Origin: Thamnaconus septentrionalis
Lineage: Eukaryota; Chordata; Actinopteri; Tetraodontiformes; Monacanthidae
Direction of reading: 5' to 3'
Assembly: GCA_009823395.1 (NCBI GenBank)
Contig: CM020510.1
Location: forward strand, 7,705,273-7,769,272
Length of the DNA: 64,000 nucleotides
Shown one piece after another: positions 1-15,394 of this stretch (position 1 is its first letter; each line of letters begins with the position of its first letter). The position numbers and the translations under genes are program-made. The notes under the pieces were generated by a model, which worked only from the letters and a program-made list of their open reading frames with translations, did not search any database and had not been told where the DNA came from.

Positions 1-194
1 AGTGTTCATGCATCCTTAAAAAAAAATCTAAAAATAATGTTTTAGGCCATCATGAACGGTTTCTGTGGGTCAAACTAAACCCCACAGCTAACTCAGTCTA
101 ATTTTCAGGATGCACCATATCTGCTGCAAAAGCTGAAACCTGAACTTGACTATAAATTATGGAAACATGGTGATGCCGTGGTTCATGCTGTCAG

Positions 195-455
195 CTCACG
201 GCAAGAAGGTTGGGGGTTCCATTCCTAGGTCTGGGGCCTTTCTGTGTGGACTTCGTTCTACCCGTGTCTGCATGGGTTCTCTCCTGGTTCTCCGGCCTCC
301 TCAAATTGGCAACCCAAAATTTATGTATGAGTGTGAATGGTTGTTTGTCTTTCTGTGGCTGATAAACTGGCAACCCCACTTTTGCCTTGGCTGACGCTGA
401 ATGCAGGAGAAGCGGGTATAGAAAATGGGTGGAAGGATGAATCCTTATCTTCCGA
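195..455 (+). repeat. Degenerate tRNA-headed SINE-like dispersed repeat
   Basis: A segment at 215-225 (GGTTCCATTCC) looks like a decayed RNA polymerase III B box. It is followed by a body of the kind seen in abundant teleost short interspersed repeats: wording near 'tctgtgtgga', 'gtgtctgcatgggttctctcc', 'gtgaatggttgt' and an end resembling 'aagcgggtatagaaaatggg'. The open frames across it are incidental. The family name is not certain; a RepeatMasker run with a fish library would settle it. Confidence 0.55.
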
Positions 456-2467
456 AATATTGTTGCTGTCGTTCTCATAATACAAATTAAAAACCCATCT
501 CAGACATTTTTTTTTTATACTTTTAAGGCAAAATTGCAGACAAACCTAAGTAAGTTGGGTTCAACTGGTGTACTGGAAAAATGCACGAACAAGGTTAATC
601 TCTCCATCGCTAACCCCTATAGGTTCCTGTTCACAGAGCACCGGTGCACTTATGCAGTTCATCATTATGTAAGCGGCCACAGTTTATCTTTGGCCTTTAA
701 GGCCCAAGAGGAACACACGCGGCTATGCAATATGCATGCATTACAGCATATAATGGCAGTGGCACAGCAGGGTCAATTAACATTTCCAGTGTGCAACATT
801 GTGCTGCAAGAGTTGGAGGTGCTGCGTAGAGAGACACATGGCCTGGACTCACACAGAGTAATCCTCACATCACTTTAATGAGGAGTTAACACACACTGAC
901 CCCGTTGCACATGGACGTGCGCGCGTGCGCGCACACACACACACTCACACATTAAGAGCAAATACACTTGCAATAATGACTCAAAAAGCATGTAAATTGT
1001 CGTTGCCTTCATAATCAAAGTTTAGAGTATTTTGAATATTAAAATACATTTACAGCAACAGCCCCCCCCCACCCCCAATCCTGCCGAGAACTCAGATGAG
1101 GTCGGTACCAAAGCCCCTCCCACACCCCCCGTCCCCATCTGTCTGCCTCTCCGCTTCCTCCTGTGTCTGCACTGTGCTATGGTCGCACTCCTGCACTCTT
1201 CCTTCCTTCTTTCCTTCCCTCCACCACCTTTCCACCCAGTAACGACACTTCCCGACACAGTTGGACTCGCCAGCAGTCAACTCACAGGCTTCCCCACAAC
1301 TCACTGTTCATTTCAATCACACACACACACACACACACACCGACTGTTCACACTCTGCTGTGGCCCTCTCAGTCAATGCCGCTTCCTTCAAGACCCGCAA
1401 AAGCTCCGTTACCTTATCAATAGTGATCAATCCCGCCTCGGAGCAGCAGCTTCCCGCTCTCTGTCCCTCCGCAGCCAACGCTCGGTTCTCTCCATCCACC
1501 CTTCCTCTGTCAATCTGGCCACAAACCCCTCTTTCCTCCCTTTATCCCGAGGTAAGATACTTACTTTTCAGATAAAGCATATTATGATAAATCGGCTGAA
1601 CTCTGTGCGTGTGTGTGTGTGTGTGTGAGAGAGTGTGTAACTGTCACTCAAACACACACACACACACGCACACATACACACTCACACATACACTATAAGC
1701 ACACTATGTGGACACAGACATACAAAAATACAGTGTGTGTATCGAACAAAATGATGTCAGAGGTACTTAACAGCTGGCAAAGTGTTTGTGTTTATGTAAT
1801 GCGTGTGTGTATGTAGGTGTGTAGGGGCTTGTGGGTTGTCATGAATTTTAGGTTAGCTAAATTATTATGGCCATTTTCCTTTTTCACACAAGCAAACTCA
1901 ATTATGAATCACATATTTTGACTCTCTAGCCTAATTTTTGTGAAGAATAAAGAAAGCAAAAACATACAACCACCAGGACAACCACAACAACAAAAACAAT
2001 CCTGTTTTTGTTGTGAGTTGATGCTGCATTGCTGTCAACTAAATTTCAGATCTAAAAAATCTTTCAGAAAGTTTTTAAAGTTTTTTTTTATTTTTAGAAA
2101 GAAAATAATTATTTGCTCTGTCAAATGGTTGAAAATAACCAAAAGCCTAAAATCTGGATATTGAAGAACACATTAGAGGAGGATGTTCCCCCCACTTTTT
2201 TAATAGATTTTATTTCCATGATGAATTGTTTTCTCTCTCTTCTTCACTGAAGTGCTCGCTAATGAAATGGGATGCAGGCAAATAGTGGAGCATATGGGCA
2301 AATGTTGTCCGACAAAGTGGGATGGAAAGTTAAGGTCAACAAGGGGAATAAAAGAGTTTGGAGAAAATGAAAACTAAATGAAAATACAATGGCAGTGTTT
2401 GCCTCTGGGACGTGGATGCGTGCCTGTTTCAAAATGGGATGTTTATGAAATGCAGGGTTTGTGTCCC

Positions 2468-2506
<39 letters not shown>

Positions 2507-3384
2507 TAGATGCACTAAGCCTCTTATGTGCTGGTTGTCCTTAATTTTCATCAGCTCTGGGTCCTAGTGCATCCAAACTACCAGCGGCCCTTCGCCACTG
2601 CAATTTACAACACAAACAACACACCAGCACGCCATCAGACAATAAAATACAGCCTTTATCTTAAAGAGCATTAATATACTGCATTCAGGGCAGGACTATA
2701 TAATTATACATATATGCCCGGGGAGAAGTGAAGAGCGAAGATTGAACTTTTGCAACCAAATTGCTTGCAGAGTATTGACTGATGAATATGATGAATAATA
2801 TTTGGATAGAAAGAGAAAAGATTTACAACTAATCTGTTGCCCTATAAAAAAAACAAAAAACAATGAAACATAGGGTTGTTGGTATTTTGGGTAGGTGCTC
2901 AGTCAATAGGAATTTAGAGGATAATTTACAAATCTATTTAGATAGTTGGCCTTTCTGAAAATAATATCAATGTCTCCCCATTTTTGTTACATGATATAAT
3001 GAGTAAAGGACAGAAATAAGTATAATCAATTGTTTCAAGTGCACAGTCACTTTGGGAGATTAACTATTTAAAAATTAAAAAAAAAAAAAAAAGTTTCCAG
3101 ATTTTTAAAGGTTAACATTTGATCATAAGATAGGTGATCCATCCACACATTTATTCGATTGTATCTATTTTAAAACAACCAAACGAACAACTGCAAGCCA
3201 TTTAGGTAGTATATTGACACATAAACGAATATTGAATGGCAACCCAAAGATTTTTTTTCAGCCCAGACTTATAGCATGAAAACAAACAAACAAACAAAAA
3301 AGGTATTCAGGTGTTCTGATGAAATACACGAATATATAACACAAATATTAAAATGCTTTGTAAGTTTTATTCAAGGCAAGTGCG
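456..3384. other. Non-coding, AT-rich intergenic stretch
   Basis: No convincing exon or known domain was found. It contains short CA/GT microsatellites (about 1319-1340, 1606-1680 and a GT16 tract at 2471-2502) and an alternating purine-pyrimidine patch near 915-943. Open frames such as 534-878 show no recognisable protein features and look fortuitous. Confidence 0.6.
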
Positions 3385-3655
3385 TGAAGCCTGCGCGTGC
3401 ACAGTCTGTGCCGTTGCTGACATTGCGGTGCGCGTGCACATCTCGCCGTGTTCCCGCCGTGGCCCCTCGCCCCCTCACCCCTCCACCCCACCATTTCTCC
3501 CCGGGCTGGAGGCATGTTGTCGCCGGACACCCCGCGGTTCCGGGCCTCCGCCTGCAGCGTGCCGCCAGAAAACCCCCAGAAAACAGCGCGAACAAACAAC
3601 ACGACGCGTCAAAACACGTCAACACGTGTGCCTACCTTGAGTTTCAGCGACGCAG
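3385..3655 (+). promoter_or_regulatory. GC-rich patch with splice donor, possible upstream promoter/5' exon of crx
   Basis: This is a clear GC- and CpG-rich island in AT-rich surroundings. It ends in a strong donor-like sequence, CGCAG|GTGAGG, with the junction after 3655. OTX-family genes commonly have untranslated first exons well upstream of the start codon, so this could be one, about 2.4 kb from the ATG at 6100. The promoter role is inference; the composition and the donor are seen directly. Confidence 0.3.
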
Positions 3656-5318
3656 GTGAGGCGTCCGCGCGGCCGGAAGCAACACACACGGGCCTCTTCC
3701 AAGCAAAGAGCTGCACCTTTTCGCAGGTGTGGTTTTCTTTTTGGTTTATTGTTATTTCGCAGCACACAGCTAAAAGTCTCTGCGTCGCTCGCTGTGTGTG
3801 TCTTTATATCTCCGCTTTGGCTTTACAGAGCTAGATAAACCCCTTATACACTTTGGGCTGTAGCTACATGGGTCTCCGTGCGTGCGCGTGAGTGTGTGTG
3901 TGTGGATTTTAAACTATAAGAAATCCGATTCAATTAACAAGCGCAGAGAATCGGCTTTGGACACTGTGAAATTGTCTCGGCACCGGAGGATGGCAGAAAT
4001 GAACGGGGCCTCACAGCGCACACAGGTCTCCGTGTCTGCGATGCGCACCAGGCACCGCAGCTACAAGTAAAGAGTCGAAGAACCGTCTTTCATTGTGAAG
4101 AAGAAAGTGGGAGAAGAAAATGCAACCTGGACCGTTTGTGGGGGAAAAAAAAAAAACATTTTGAAGCGCTCGAAGCTGAGGCTGATGCGCAAATATTCAA
4201 GGCCTAAAGTGCAAAATTCATTTTTCATTTATTTTATTCGAGGTTAAAATAATAAATAAACAAAATGTGACAAAATGCTTACGCAAACTGCAAAGACAAC
4301 TCTATAACAGCATATCCATGTTCGAATGGGTGTAGGGTAAATATATGTGTCCATACACACACACACACACACACACACTCACACACACACACATGTATAC
4401 ACACACACACATATATATGTATAATATATTTACTATATATATCTTATATATTTACTAAAAATATTTTTTTTCTGAAAAATGTTTAGATCAAAGCTTTGTA
4501 ATATTTGTTGCCTCATCTATGCTGTGTAAATTGGCATGAATGGACTTGATCTGAACATTATGATCATGTCATTATTAATATTAGAGTTGTGCAGTGAATA
4601 AATGCATGAACAGGTCGGAGGGAGCATGTTGGGGATCAGAAGGGGATTTAATAGCAGAACAAGGCGGTCATTGTGCTGCTTTTAATCCGGCCTGTACACC
4701 CAGCAGCACCCCCCTTCTCGGCCTCTCGGTGGCTCAACCTCTGCCTCGAACACCCGGACAGGGTCGCCCAATTAATTCAGGGGGCCAGTTTCCAAAATGG
4801 TCGTTTAAAAGTTATGGTTTTACTGAGCAAAACACGAATCATTCATAAAAGCAAGGCGACAAATACCTGTTGCCCGCCTCGTCCCTTTTATTCAAAGAAG
4901 TTTTATACCAATGTCCAATAAAGGTTTTACTAAAGAGAACGATAAGACAAAGGAGAACCCCCCCACCCCCAAAATGAAATGCCCATGTATGAGATTTATT
5001 ATCATCTAATGAAAAATAAAAAAGATTTCAGACAATGTTTAAATTTAAAATCCGTGTTTTCTGTTATCACAGAAATTTCTTAAACACCGAGGACGTTTAA
5101 GTAAAAACAAGTGAACCCGCTCTTTAGAAATTCTTAGTAGCATAACACACCACTAAAATCATATGTATTCTTATTTTAACGATTCTGCCTTTTAAATTTT
5201 AAAGGGTGCTGTTTTGATAGACATAATTATAACTGTAAATATTTAATACGTTTGGCCTTGGTGCGAGTTTAGTCAGTGACAGAAGTACAGGAGAGACAGA
5301 GAGAGAGAGAGAGAGTGA

Positions 5319-5357
<39 letters not shown>

Positions 5358-5811
5358 GAGGAGAGAGAGGGAGAGAAAGAGGGAGGGCTCTGGGTGGCTA
5401 CTTGGGTAAGAAGTTACTTCTAATTAGCCAGTCCGCTCCTGTTCGCTTCACTTGTCCACTGTGCAGTTCCAGATCCTGTCCTCGGTGACCAGGTACCGTC
5501 TGGAGGGCCTCGCCTGCGCTGCTCACTGCCTCTGACAGACGGCCGACCTGCCGTGGAACGGAAGGAAAGGAAGGAAAACTTTGCACCTGCGTTCTTTATG
5601 TAGTCAGTCTTTCTTTTCTTTTTTTTTCTTTCAAAAAAAAGAAATCCTTTCATTCCCTTTATTCATAGCCGTGCGTTCATTTTATTTGCCGTTGCCTTTA
5701 TAACCTGAGGTAGTTTGTCGGAGCTTACAAAACCTGGCACTGCTTCCTTGCGCTATTACGCAGCAGGTGTAAAAAGTTCACTGCAGTGTTACTCTCATCC
5801 GGCCTCTCCAG
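3656..5811. other. Non-coding stretch upstream of crx, with CA/TA and GA microsatellites
   Basis: No exon could be supported. It holds a compound CA/TA repeat (about 4355-4446) and GA/GT repeats (about 5294-5362). If the GC-rich patch to its left is a first exon, this is 5' UTR intron. The acceptor-like CTCTCCAG ending at 5811 would then open the exon that contains the start codon. Confidence 0.45.
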
Positions 5812-5939
5812 CAATTCAGCCGGGACAGCGCAGCAGGTCCAGGAGAGAGAGACAAAGACAGAGACAACAGCAGCAGTATCAGAGGAGAAAAAAAGCCAAC
5901 AAACAACTCAAAGGAAAAAAAACAGATCGAGAGAGGAGT

Positions 5940-5942
<3 letters not shown>

Positions 5943-5999
<57 letters not shown>
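5943..5999. repeat. (AG)n microsatellite in the crx 5' leader
   Basis: About 28 uninterrupted AG units end roughly 100 nt before the crx start codon, so the tract is probably inside the transcribed 5' UTR. Confidence 0.9.
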
Positions 6000-6001
<2 letters not shown>

Positions 6002-6099
6002 CCCACCCCTCTCTGGAGAGCAGTGAGGAGAGCCGGCCCCCGGTGTGAGAGAAGGAGTGAGAGAGTGAGGCGGCAGTGTTTTAAAGCAACACAGGAGAC

Positions 6100-8291
<2,192 letters not shown>

Positions 8292-8565
8292 ATGGCAGGG
8301 AAAGGCGGTGGTGGGCGGAGTCAGCAGGGAGGGGTGGCTGTAGCAGGAGTGAAAGAGAGAAAAAATGAAGTAGGGTGAGTAGGGCGAGGTACTTTGGGAT
8401 GCAAATTGATGAATAATGAACAGGAACAACATTATTTTGTTCCACAACTAATCCTAGAGTTGAACTGATCTGTCCAGGCTTTGGTTTGGTGATTGTAAAT
8501 ATGAGGTAGCGGCAGTTCTTCTGAGCAGAAATCAAGGACTGGCTGTGTAAAAGAAATGTCTGTAC

Positions 8566-8571
8566 AATAAA
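8566..8571 (+). terminator. crx polyadenylation signal AATAAA
   Basis: A canonical AATAAA lies 275 nt after the crx stop codon, followed by a T-rich stretch near 8590-8605. Use of this signal is inferred. Confidence 0.55.
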
Positions 8572-9196
8572 ATCAAGAGTGTGACAGATTTCCAGCTTTT
8601 ATTTTCCGACGTGGTGGCAGAAAGGAAAGCGAATGAGAATCAAATCCTGTCCAGCTTTGTTTTGTGTAATTTGTACAAAGACACTTCACTGTGATGTCGT
8701 TTCACTGCAATTTTAGTGGACTTTACCGCTTTGGGCTTGTAGAAGTTGAATCGAACAAAGTGGTAACGTACAAAAGAACTGCCACAGCTCAACACGACAG
8801 TGACCAACACTAGTTTCACTGGATGCACGGCCTTGAAACCGACACGTCACGGCATGAGAGCCCGAGATCGAGTTTGTTTTGTCTTTGTAGAGTCGTTGTG
8901 TACTCACTGTTCACGTCCTCTCTGCGTTTTCCACCTGCACAAGCAAACACAACCAACCCAAACAGTGGTGTCTTGACGTGATCACCGGCACGACCTCCAC
9001 AGCCAGAAGGGGAGGGGTGGGGGGGCACGGAGTCGGCCACAGAAGTGACTGCAGTAACAAAAACCTGTTGCCTTTGAGCATTGGTTCAAAATCATTAGCG
9101 GAATAGTTTGTGCATTGTTGGTTTTAATAGGATCACTTCCAGACAAATTGGCCACACAATGGCCTCATTGTAGTCACAGCAGGCAGGCAGGCGGAG

Positions 9197-9198
<2 letters not shown>

Positions 9199-9240
<42 letters not shown>
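9199..9240. repeat. (AC)21 microsatellite
   Basis: An uninterrupted dinucleotide run, followed by a short imperfect continuation to about 9255. Confidence 0.95.
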
Positions 9241-9243
<3 letters not shown>

Positions 9244-10530
9244 TACACACACACATGCTGTTTCTGAAGTTTCGAGCGCTGACTTTTTCACCAGTCACTA
9301 ATTATCTCAGCCTGGAAGGAACGTGATGGGAGAGAAGACTGCACCGGAGAAAGGGAAAGGTCCGGGCCGCTCCTCGCTGCCTCCCTTTGCACAGAGAGCT
9401 TGGTGCCTCTCTCAGCTCCAACCTGTCAAGACGCGTTGGGTATCACTTTATATGTTTGGTGTATCGTTTGATTTTATTTTATTTTTTTGTATTAGGGGTA
9501 AAATGTTTCTTTCAAAAGAATTTGTGGATTTGTTCAAGTTAAAATTGTCGTAATTTTTTGTTTTGAAGTTGATATTATTCTAAGTATTATTGCTATCATG
9601 AATATTGTGTCTTCAGCCGACATGGACGTTGCTAATATACGTTTCTTTTTACTATTCTTTTGTAAATACTTGAAAAATGCAATCACGCCTGGTATCGGCG
9701 ACCAGTTGTTACGCAGGTGATTCACACAATCTTTCTCTTTTTTAATTTTTAGCAAACTGCCAACTTTTTATTTTATTTCTGTTTATACTTTTCTGCTTCT
9801 ATTTTTTTTTCAAACTCAGGGGTTCATCCAGTTTAAAGTAGCAGTACTAGATACAACGCTGTTCATGCTTCTTAATCACTTACTGTATTACTTTTATCTT
9901 TTGCATTGCTATAATCTTCTCTGTTTATTTTTTCTGACATGAAATATTTTGTATATTTCACGTGTCTCCTGTGTTCGACTAGTCTTGCCTCTACCATGCT
10001 AGATAGCTATGATGTTTCTGAGATATTAAACGACTAATTTAAAAGTTCTGTTGTCCTGTGACTCATTCACATTCAAGTCTTTTCCCACTGATTCCTGATC
10101 AGTCACAGGCTGAAACCTACAATCTGTTTTTTTCATATTAGTATTTGGAGTTTCTTTCACGAGTGTTTTTTGACAATAGTGAGCCTCTGTCCATGTAAAA
10201 TCAAATGCTATTTTTTTTCTCCTCGAAATCAGCCATTTGTGATGTCATCTCACCATAACTTCTCCCAGGTTAGTGACCATCACCCCCCAGCGAGGTATTT
10301 GCCTTCTGAGGCCGCTTCCTTCCAAACATTGGAAGATCCAGCAAGGCATCCATTTTTGCTGACAGCTAAAATCAAGTATTGGTCCAGGAGGATGTAAACA
10401 GAGGGCTAAATGAGTCTTGTGAATCACATGAGCCGGGTTTCTCTGAGAACTTAGTTGGCATGATGCTAACTTAGCTACAGGGCTCACCACATCTGCTAGG
10501 TTGGTGAACAGAAAATGAATGTCTCAAATG

Positions 10531-10534
<4 letters not shown>

Positions 10535-10574
<40 letters not shown>
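10535..10574. repeat. (AT)20 microsatellite
   Basis: An uninterrupted TA/AT run. Confidence 0.95.
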
Positions 10575-10578
<4 letters not shown>

Positions 10579-10830
10579 TTATAATGTCCCTTCAATTGTA
10601 TTACTGCAATGGGGACATTATTTTTATGTTCAACATTATTTATGTAGAATAACGTTGTAAAAATCAAGAATTCCTTATTTTGACTTGTTCTTTCTTTACA
10701 GACTTGCGCCATGGGGGGTAGAGCAGTAGAGACTCTGTGGCCCAAAAGCTCATGATAGAGTGCAGTCAACAGGGGTCACTAATGGGCTCTAATGGAGATA
10801 CAGAGAGCAAGTAGCGTTCAGAAAAGTTGA

Positions 10831-10930
10831 GATAGATAGATAGATAGATTGATGGATAGATAGATAGATTGATGGATAGATAGATAGATAGATAGATTGA
10901 TGGATAGATAGATAGATAGATAGATAGATA
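10831..10930. repeat. (GATA)n tetranucleotide repeat with GATTGATG interruptions
   Basis: A run of GATA units is interrupted several times by GATTGATG, giving a short higher-order pattern. On the minus strand it reads as Ser-Ile-Tyr-Leu repeats, which explains a spurious open frame there. Confidence 0.95.
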
Positions 10931-11076
10931 GACTGTTCTGCATTCCCAGAGCAGCTGCAGTACAGACAGAGTTGCACGCAGGACGTAGAAATATGATTCA
11001 TTTCTTTTCCCTCCCTAATCCCCGACAAACAAGCTGGTGGCCAGCCTGCTCTGAGGCAGTCTGTAATCATACCGCG

Positions 11077-11077
<1 letters not shown>

Positions 11078-11115
<38 letters not shown>

Positions 11116-11122
11116 TGCTGCT
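11078..11122. repeat. (GCT)n / (AGC)n trinucleotide repeat
   Basis: Eleven GCT units, one GTT and three more GCT units. It lies in a non-coding region; poly-Ser or poly-Ala readings of it are not part of any recognisable protein. Confidence 0.95.
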
Positions 11123-13288
11123 TCCAGAGCCAAGCGGCCTCCTCCCCTCATCATCCTTCCCTCCCATCGTCCCCTTCCTCCTCCCTTCCTCCCCTCTGCC
11201 GTCCATTTCCTCCTTAATCGATTCCTAATCCCTGCGTTGCCCAGCGCACACACATGTCCAGCGCTTGCACGCCCACATATACCCACAATGGCCAAACTAT
11301 ATACCAATATGTAAAAAAAAAGAAAAAAAAAGCAGGCACAGTAATGTGTTTATAAGGATGGAAACAGACGGCAGTCATCAAGCATGCTAAAAGAGCTGAG
11401 ATTATTTCAGAGTATAATCAGAAAAATTTCAAACATGTTGTGTAAGAGCGCAATAAAATCCCAATGCCTTTATGTTTTGTAAGCAGAGGCCATTATTGAT
11501 GAAAGGCCCATTGTGTAACATGTAACAGGAAATGCATGCATTTGTTCTTAGTTGGATAAAGTCACAAAAAAGAAACAACTGTTGCATTCTTTTCCACCAA
11601 TAATAGTACTCAACCTTTAAAAATGCTAAATAAAATGATTAGCCTGTTGTTTGATAGTATGCACTCGGTCTTCAGTATGCCTTCATCAACTCTCCTCAGC
11701 TGTGTACAAAGTCTAACGACGCAAATTAGGTGATAAACCGACGAGTGTTTAATTGATCCCACCCCAAAATCAATTGCATTAGTTATCAAACGAGATTTGT
11801 GCACGGGCCGTAAATGCTGCTAAACCAGGCGGCGGCGCAGTGTAAGTCGGTGTGAGTGATCTGCAGCTGGTAGTGGTAACAGGATCAGTATTACAGTATG
11901 AATGGATCAACCGTCCACTGTCACCCCTCAGCCATACACTTCTGCTCAGGGCTTTATGGCAGATTACAACTTAACACCTAGTTAATATCGCTAATAGTCA
12001 ATGAGAGAGAGTTTAGAGTCACAGATTAATGATATGTCTGGCTGGCGGGAGTTTTTTGGGGGCAGGACTTTAATCTTCAACTTTAAATGTAATGTTTTTG
12101 TTGGTTACCTTGGCGATCAAGACCTTTATTTGCACTTTGACCTTTCCAAGCTTTGCTCACTTTTTTCCCCCAAGTGAGGCAAAACAAACTTCCCTCATTG
12201 CTCCTCCGTCTCAGCTATCAATCTCCTCGTGCTCCTGCGTTCACCTCGGCCCTGTCACGTTCCCTGCTCTGCCCCCTTCCCTCTGTGCCAACCTGCCCGT
12301 GTGCCCCCTGCTTCCCTCTGACATACCTCTCCTCGCAGTTTGTTATTCTTGCTGATCTAATTTAGAGAATGTCCCAAATCCTCTTAGTGCTCCTGCTCCC
12401 TCAGCGCAACACTAAGTGAATTAGACGGGATTACCGTATCCCTCTTCCTCCTCCTCCTCGTCCATCCTCTTCCTCATCTTTTTCTCCAAGCTGTCACTCT
12501 CTCCTCCGCATCCTCACGTCCATCCTTGCTGCGGATGTTTGACATTTTCATTGGCTTGGGATTAAAATCTTCTCCGTCTTCAGATGGCAAATTGGTTCCA
12601 ATGCGCTCCCCAGTGACAGATGCACTCACGTGCCCCAGTGCATCATGGGACGTAAAGTACTGTTAATTACACTTTGACCTTTTAAATTAAAATGGGTGAC
12701 CCTGACCTGACACCACACATTACCCTGAAGGTTAAATAAACACAGGAAAACAATCAACGAGGCTGTTTATGAAATCTTTATCATTTCTGATTTCTGTTAA
12801 CATAATGCATGATGACAAAGGCCGGCGCTCTCCTAATTTCACTGCAAACAAAAAGGCCTTTTTGAATTTATTTTTGTTGACAGTTACTGGTTTCAGAGAA
12901 GTGTGAAGGAAGCCCGGGCTGACTGTGGTCACTGTCCACTGTATAATCCACAGTCTGACTCCTGTGACCTCTTACCCTTGATCCCTGCCAGGCCTGCACA
13001 CAGTCCCTGAATCCTAAAGTGCATCAGGACAGCACACTGTGGCCCGATACAAAATAATTTAGTTATCATCTTCTAATTTTAATAGTACACATAATCAAGC
13101 CTTCTGTAAGTCAGTCGTTTTCTAAAATGAAGCAATCAGCCTCCAAAAACCAGATGGCAAGTTAAATGCCGAGCATACTTCATGGATAGATTTCTCTCTC
13201 ATGTAAAACTCACCTTTCTGGTGTCTTACAATAATAAGACTATCAGTAAGTCCAAGTAACTCCAAAGAAATGTGTGGATAATGGGAAC

Positions 13289-13365
13289 TGCCCATTAGTC
13301 CGACCTCCCATTAGGGTTAGGGGTAGGGTGAGGGTTGGGGTTAGGGGAGGTTGGACCAATGGGCA
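13289..13365. repeat. Inverted repeat with TTAGGG-like loop
   Basis: The left arm (13289-13309) and right arm (13345-13365) are inverted copies that match at 19 of 21 positions. The loop is a degenerate series of TTAGGG-like units (TTAGGGTTAGGGG, GTAGGG, GAGGG). It could be a short hairpin transposon remnant or a stabilised interstitial telomere-like sequence. Confidence 0.6.
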
Positions 13366-14428
13366 ATTTGTCAGACTAATTGGAGATCGGACCAATGCCA
13401 TGTTCCAATGGAAAAAACACTCAGTTCCAAAACGTGTCCCATGTGACATCACAAAAGGTTGCCAACCCCTTGCCCCCAGGTTTATGACAACAACCTGGCA
13501 ACCCAGCAATTGTTTAGGCTGTCCAATGCAGGGCGAAGGGTGAAAACCAAATATCTCAAGATGGACATACAGAACTTTAAACACATGTTCTCATTGTCTA
13601 GTGTTGCATCTTCTGGCAAATGACTTATTATTGATCTTTGCCATTCACTTTTTGGATGACGGGGTTTTTTTTTAAAAATGAAGACTTGAAAATAACATAT
13701 GCAAAAATAATGTGTATATGGGAGCTTTAATGACTTGGGCTTGTTGTTGTTGGTGATGATGTCAAACATTTAGATATTCTAAAGACTGTCTCACAGGAGA
13801 GTGACTTCCTGTCTGAGCTCAGTGTGACTTTCAAAGGTGCTTTATTGCTATGACCTTCTGCACACATTGTCCCCAGGATGAGAGAAACGGAAGCGCCACA
13901 GAACATCTGCATTGTTCTGCCCCCCCTTTTAATGGAGACCCCTGCCTCCATCTTCATCCCTCCAATCTGCCGCCGTCCTTTGTCTCAATCACTCATCTCT
14001 CACTCTCCCCCCTCCTCTTCTTCCGCTCTTCATCTGCAGGCCGCCTGAACACCTCTCCCCCCTACCCCACTCAGCTGCTACACACACGCAAACACACACA
14101 CACACAAACACACACTTTGCCTCCCTCACTTTCAGTAATTTCAGCGTTGCCTCCTCTCGCTCGCTCACTCACGTAGCTCAGCCTAATCCAGCTCTGACCT
14201 CAATCCCGTGATGTAACGGATCATGTGATGCACAGGGAAAGAGAGAGAAATAGAAAAGAGAGGAAAAAAGAGGGGAGGGGAAGTGAGGGAGATGGAGGGA
14301 GAGAGAGAGGACAGCACGTAAAGTGGGGAAACATGGTCTAATCCGCGATGCTGGAGCCGCAGACCAATCACGAACTGATGGGGTGGGGAGGTCAGGGGGT
14401 GCTCCATTAAGTTGCAAAATATTACTCA

Positions 14429-14430
<2 letters not shown>

Positions 14431-14484
<54 letters not shown>
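14431..14484. repeat. (CA)27 microsatellite
   Basis: An uninterrupted dinucleotide run. Confidence 0.95.
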
Positions 14485-14491
<7 letters not shown>

Positions 14492-15301
14492 ACTTCCCCC
14501 TTGAAACAAGTCAACATGTTTGTTTCATCTCTTTCACTCAGTTTTTTTTTCTAAAAGCCATTAACAATAAACACGACTCTGTTTGTGACAGGAGCCACAC
14601 TTGCACAAATATTTACTGTGTGTTGGCATGTATATATTTAGTGCCTATACAAAGAAGTGGGTATTGAAAATGGATGGACGGAGAGGTTCACATTAATGGC
14701 TCATAACAACTCTAGTATCTATACAAAAACAAGACGCTATCATATTTGAAAACATGTTTGTTTTGCTCATGTCTTATTTGTTAAATACTTTCTTTAAAAA
14801 AACCCTAAAACAATTCAAGTCAAACAACTTAAGTTTATATATGCACGGAAAAAAAGACATAGAAAGAATCTTTGATTTGAAATGAGTCAATAAATAAAAA
14901 AACTGGTAATCTATAATGTGTATAAATGAATAAATAAAGTACTCTGATCCTTCAAGAAATTGGTAATGAAATTGCATTCAGAAAGAATAACAAAAACCCT
15001 TTATAAATGAATATAGCATTAAATAATAAAAAATAAAACAATGTATTTTCTCTGCCGAAATAGTTTCAGTCAGAAGCACATTTTCAAGTTCGCCGCACAT
15101 CTTGAAAGCAGTTTAAAGGTTGTTCAGTAATTTATTGTCTCTCCCGTCCCTGTATTGTAATGCTGCATCCGGTCTATTGGGGGAGCCGTTGAGAGACGCA
15201 CGCAGGGAAACTGAGAGCAGCGCGTGTTCGCAGAGACTCGTGTCTGCTCCCTCCCATCTCAGTTCTGGTAGCAGTGTGACTGCAGGAGCACATGGCCTGC
15301 T

Positions 15302-15303
<2 letters not shown>

Positions 15304-15387
<84 letters not shown>
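15304..15387. repeat. (AC)42 microsatellite
   Basis: The longest pure dinucleotide run in the window, about 84 nt. Confidence 0.95.

Positions 15388-15394
<7 letters not shown>

Noticed and set aside
10831..10930. Regularly spaced repeat resembling a CRISPR array
   Set aside because: The units are GATA tetranucleotides with no unique spacers, in a vertebrate genome.
10789..11307. 172-codon minus-strand open frame with poly-Ala and Ile-Tyr-Leu-Ser repeats
   Set aside because: It is fully explained by the GATA and GCT microsatellites.
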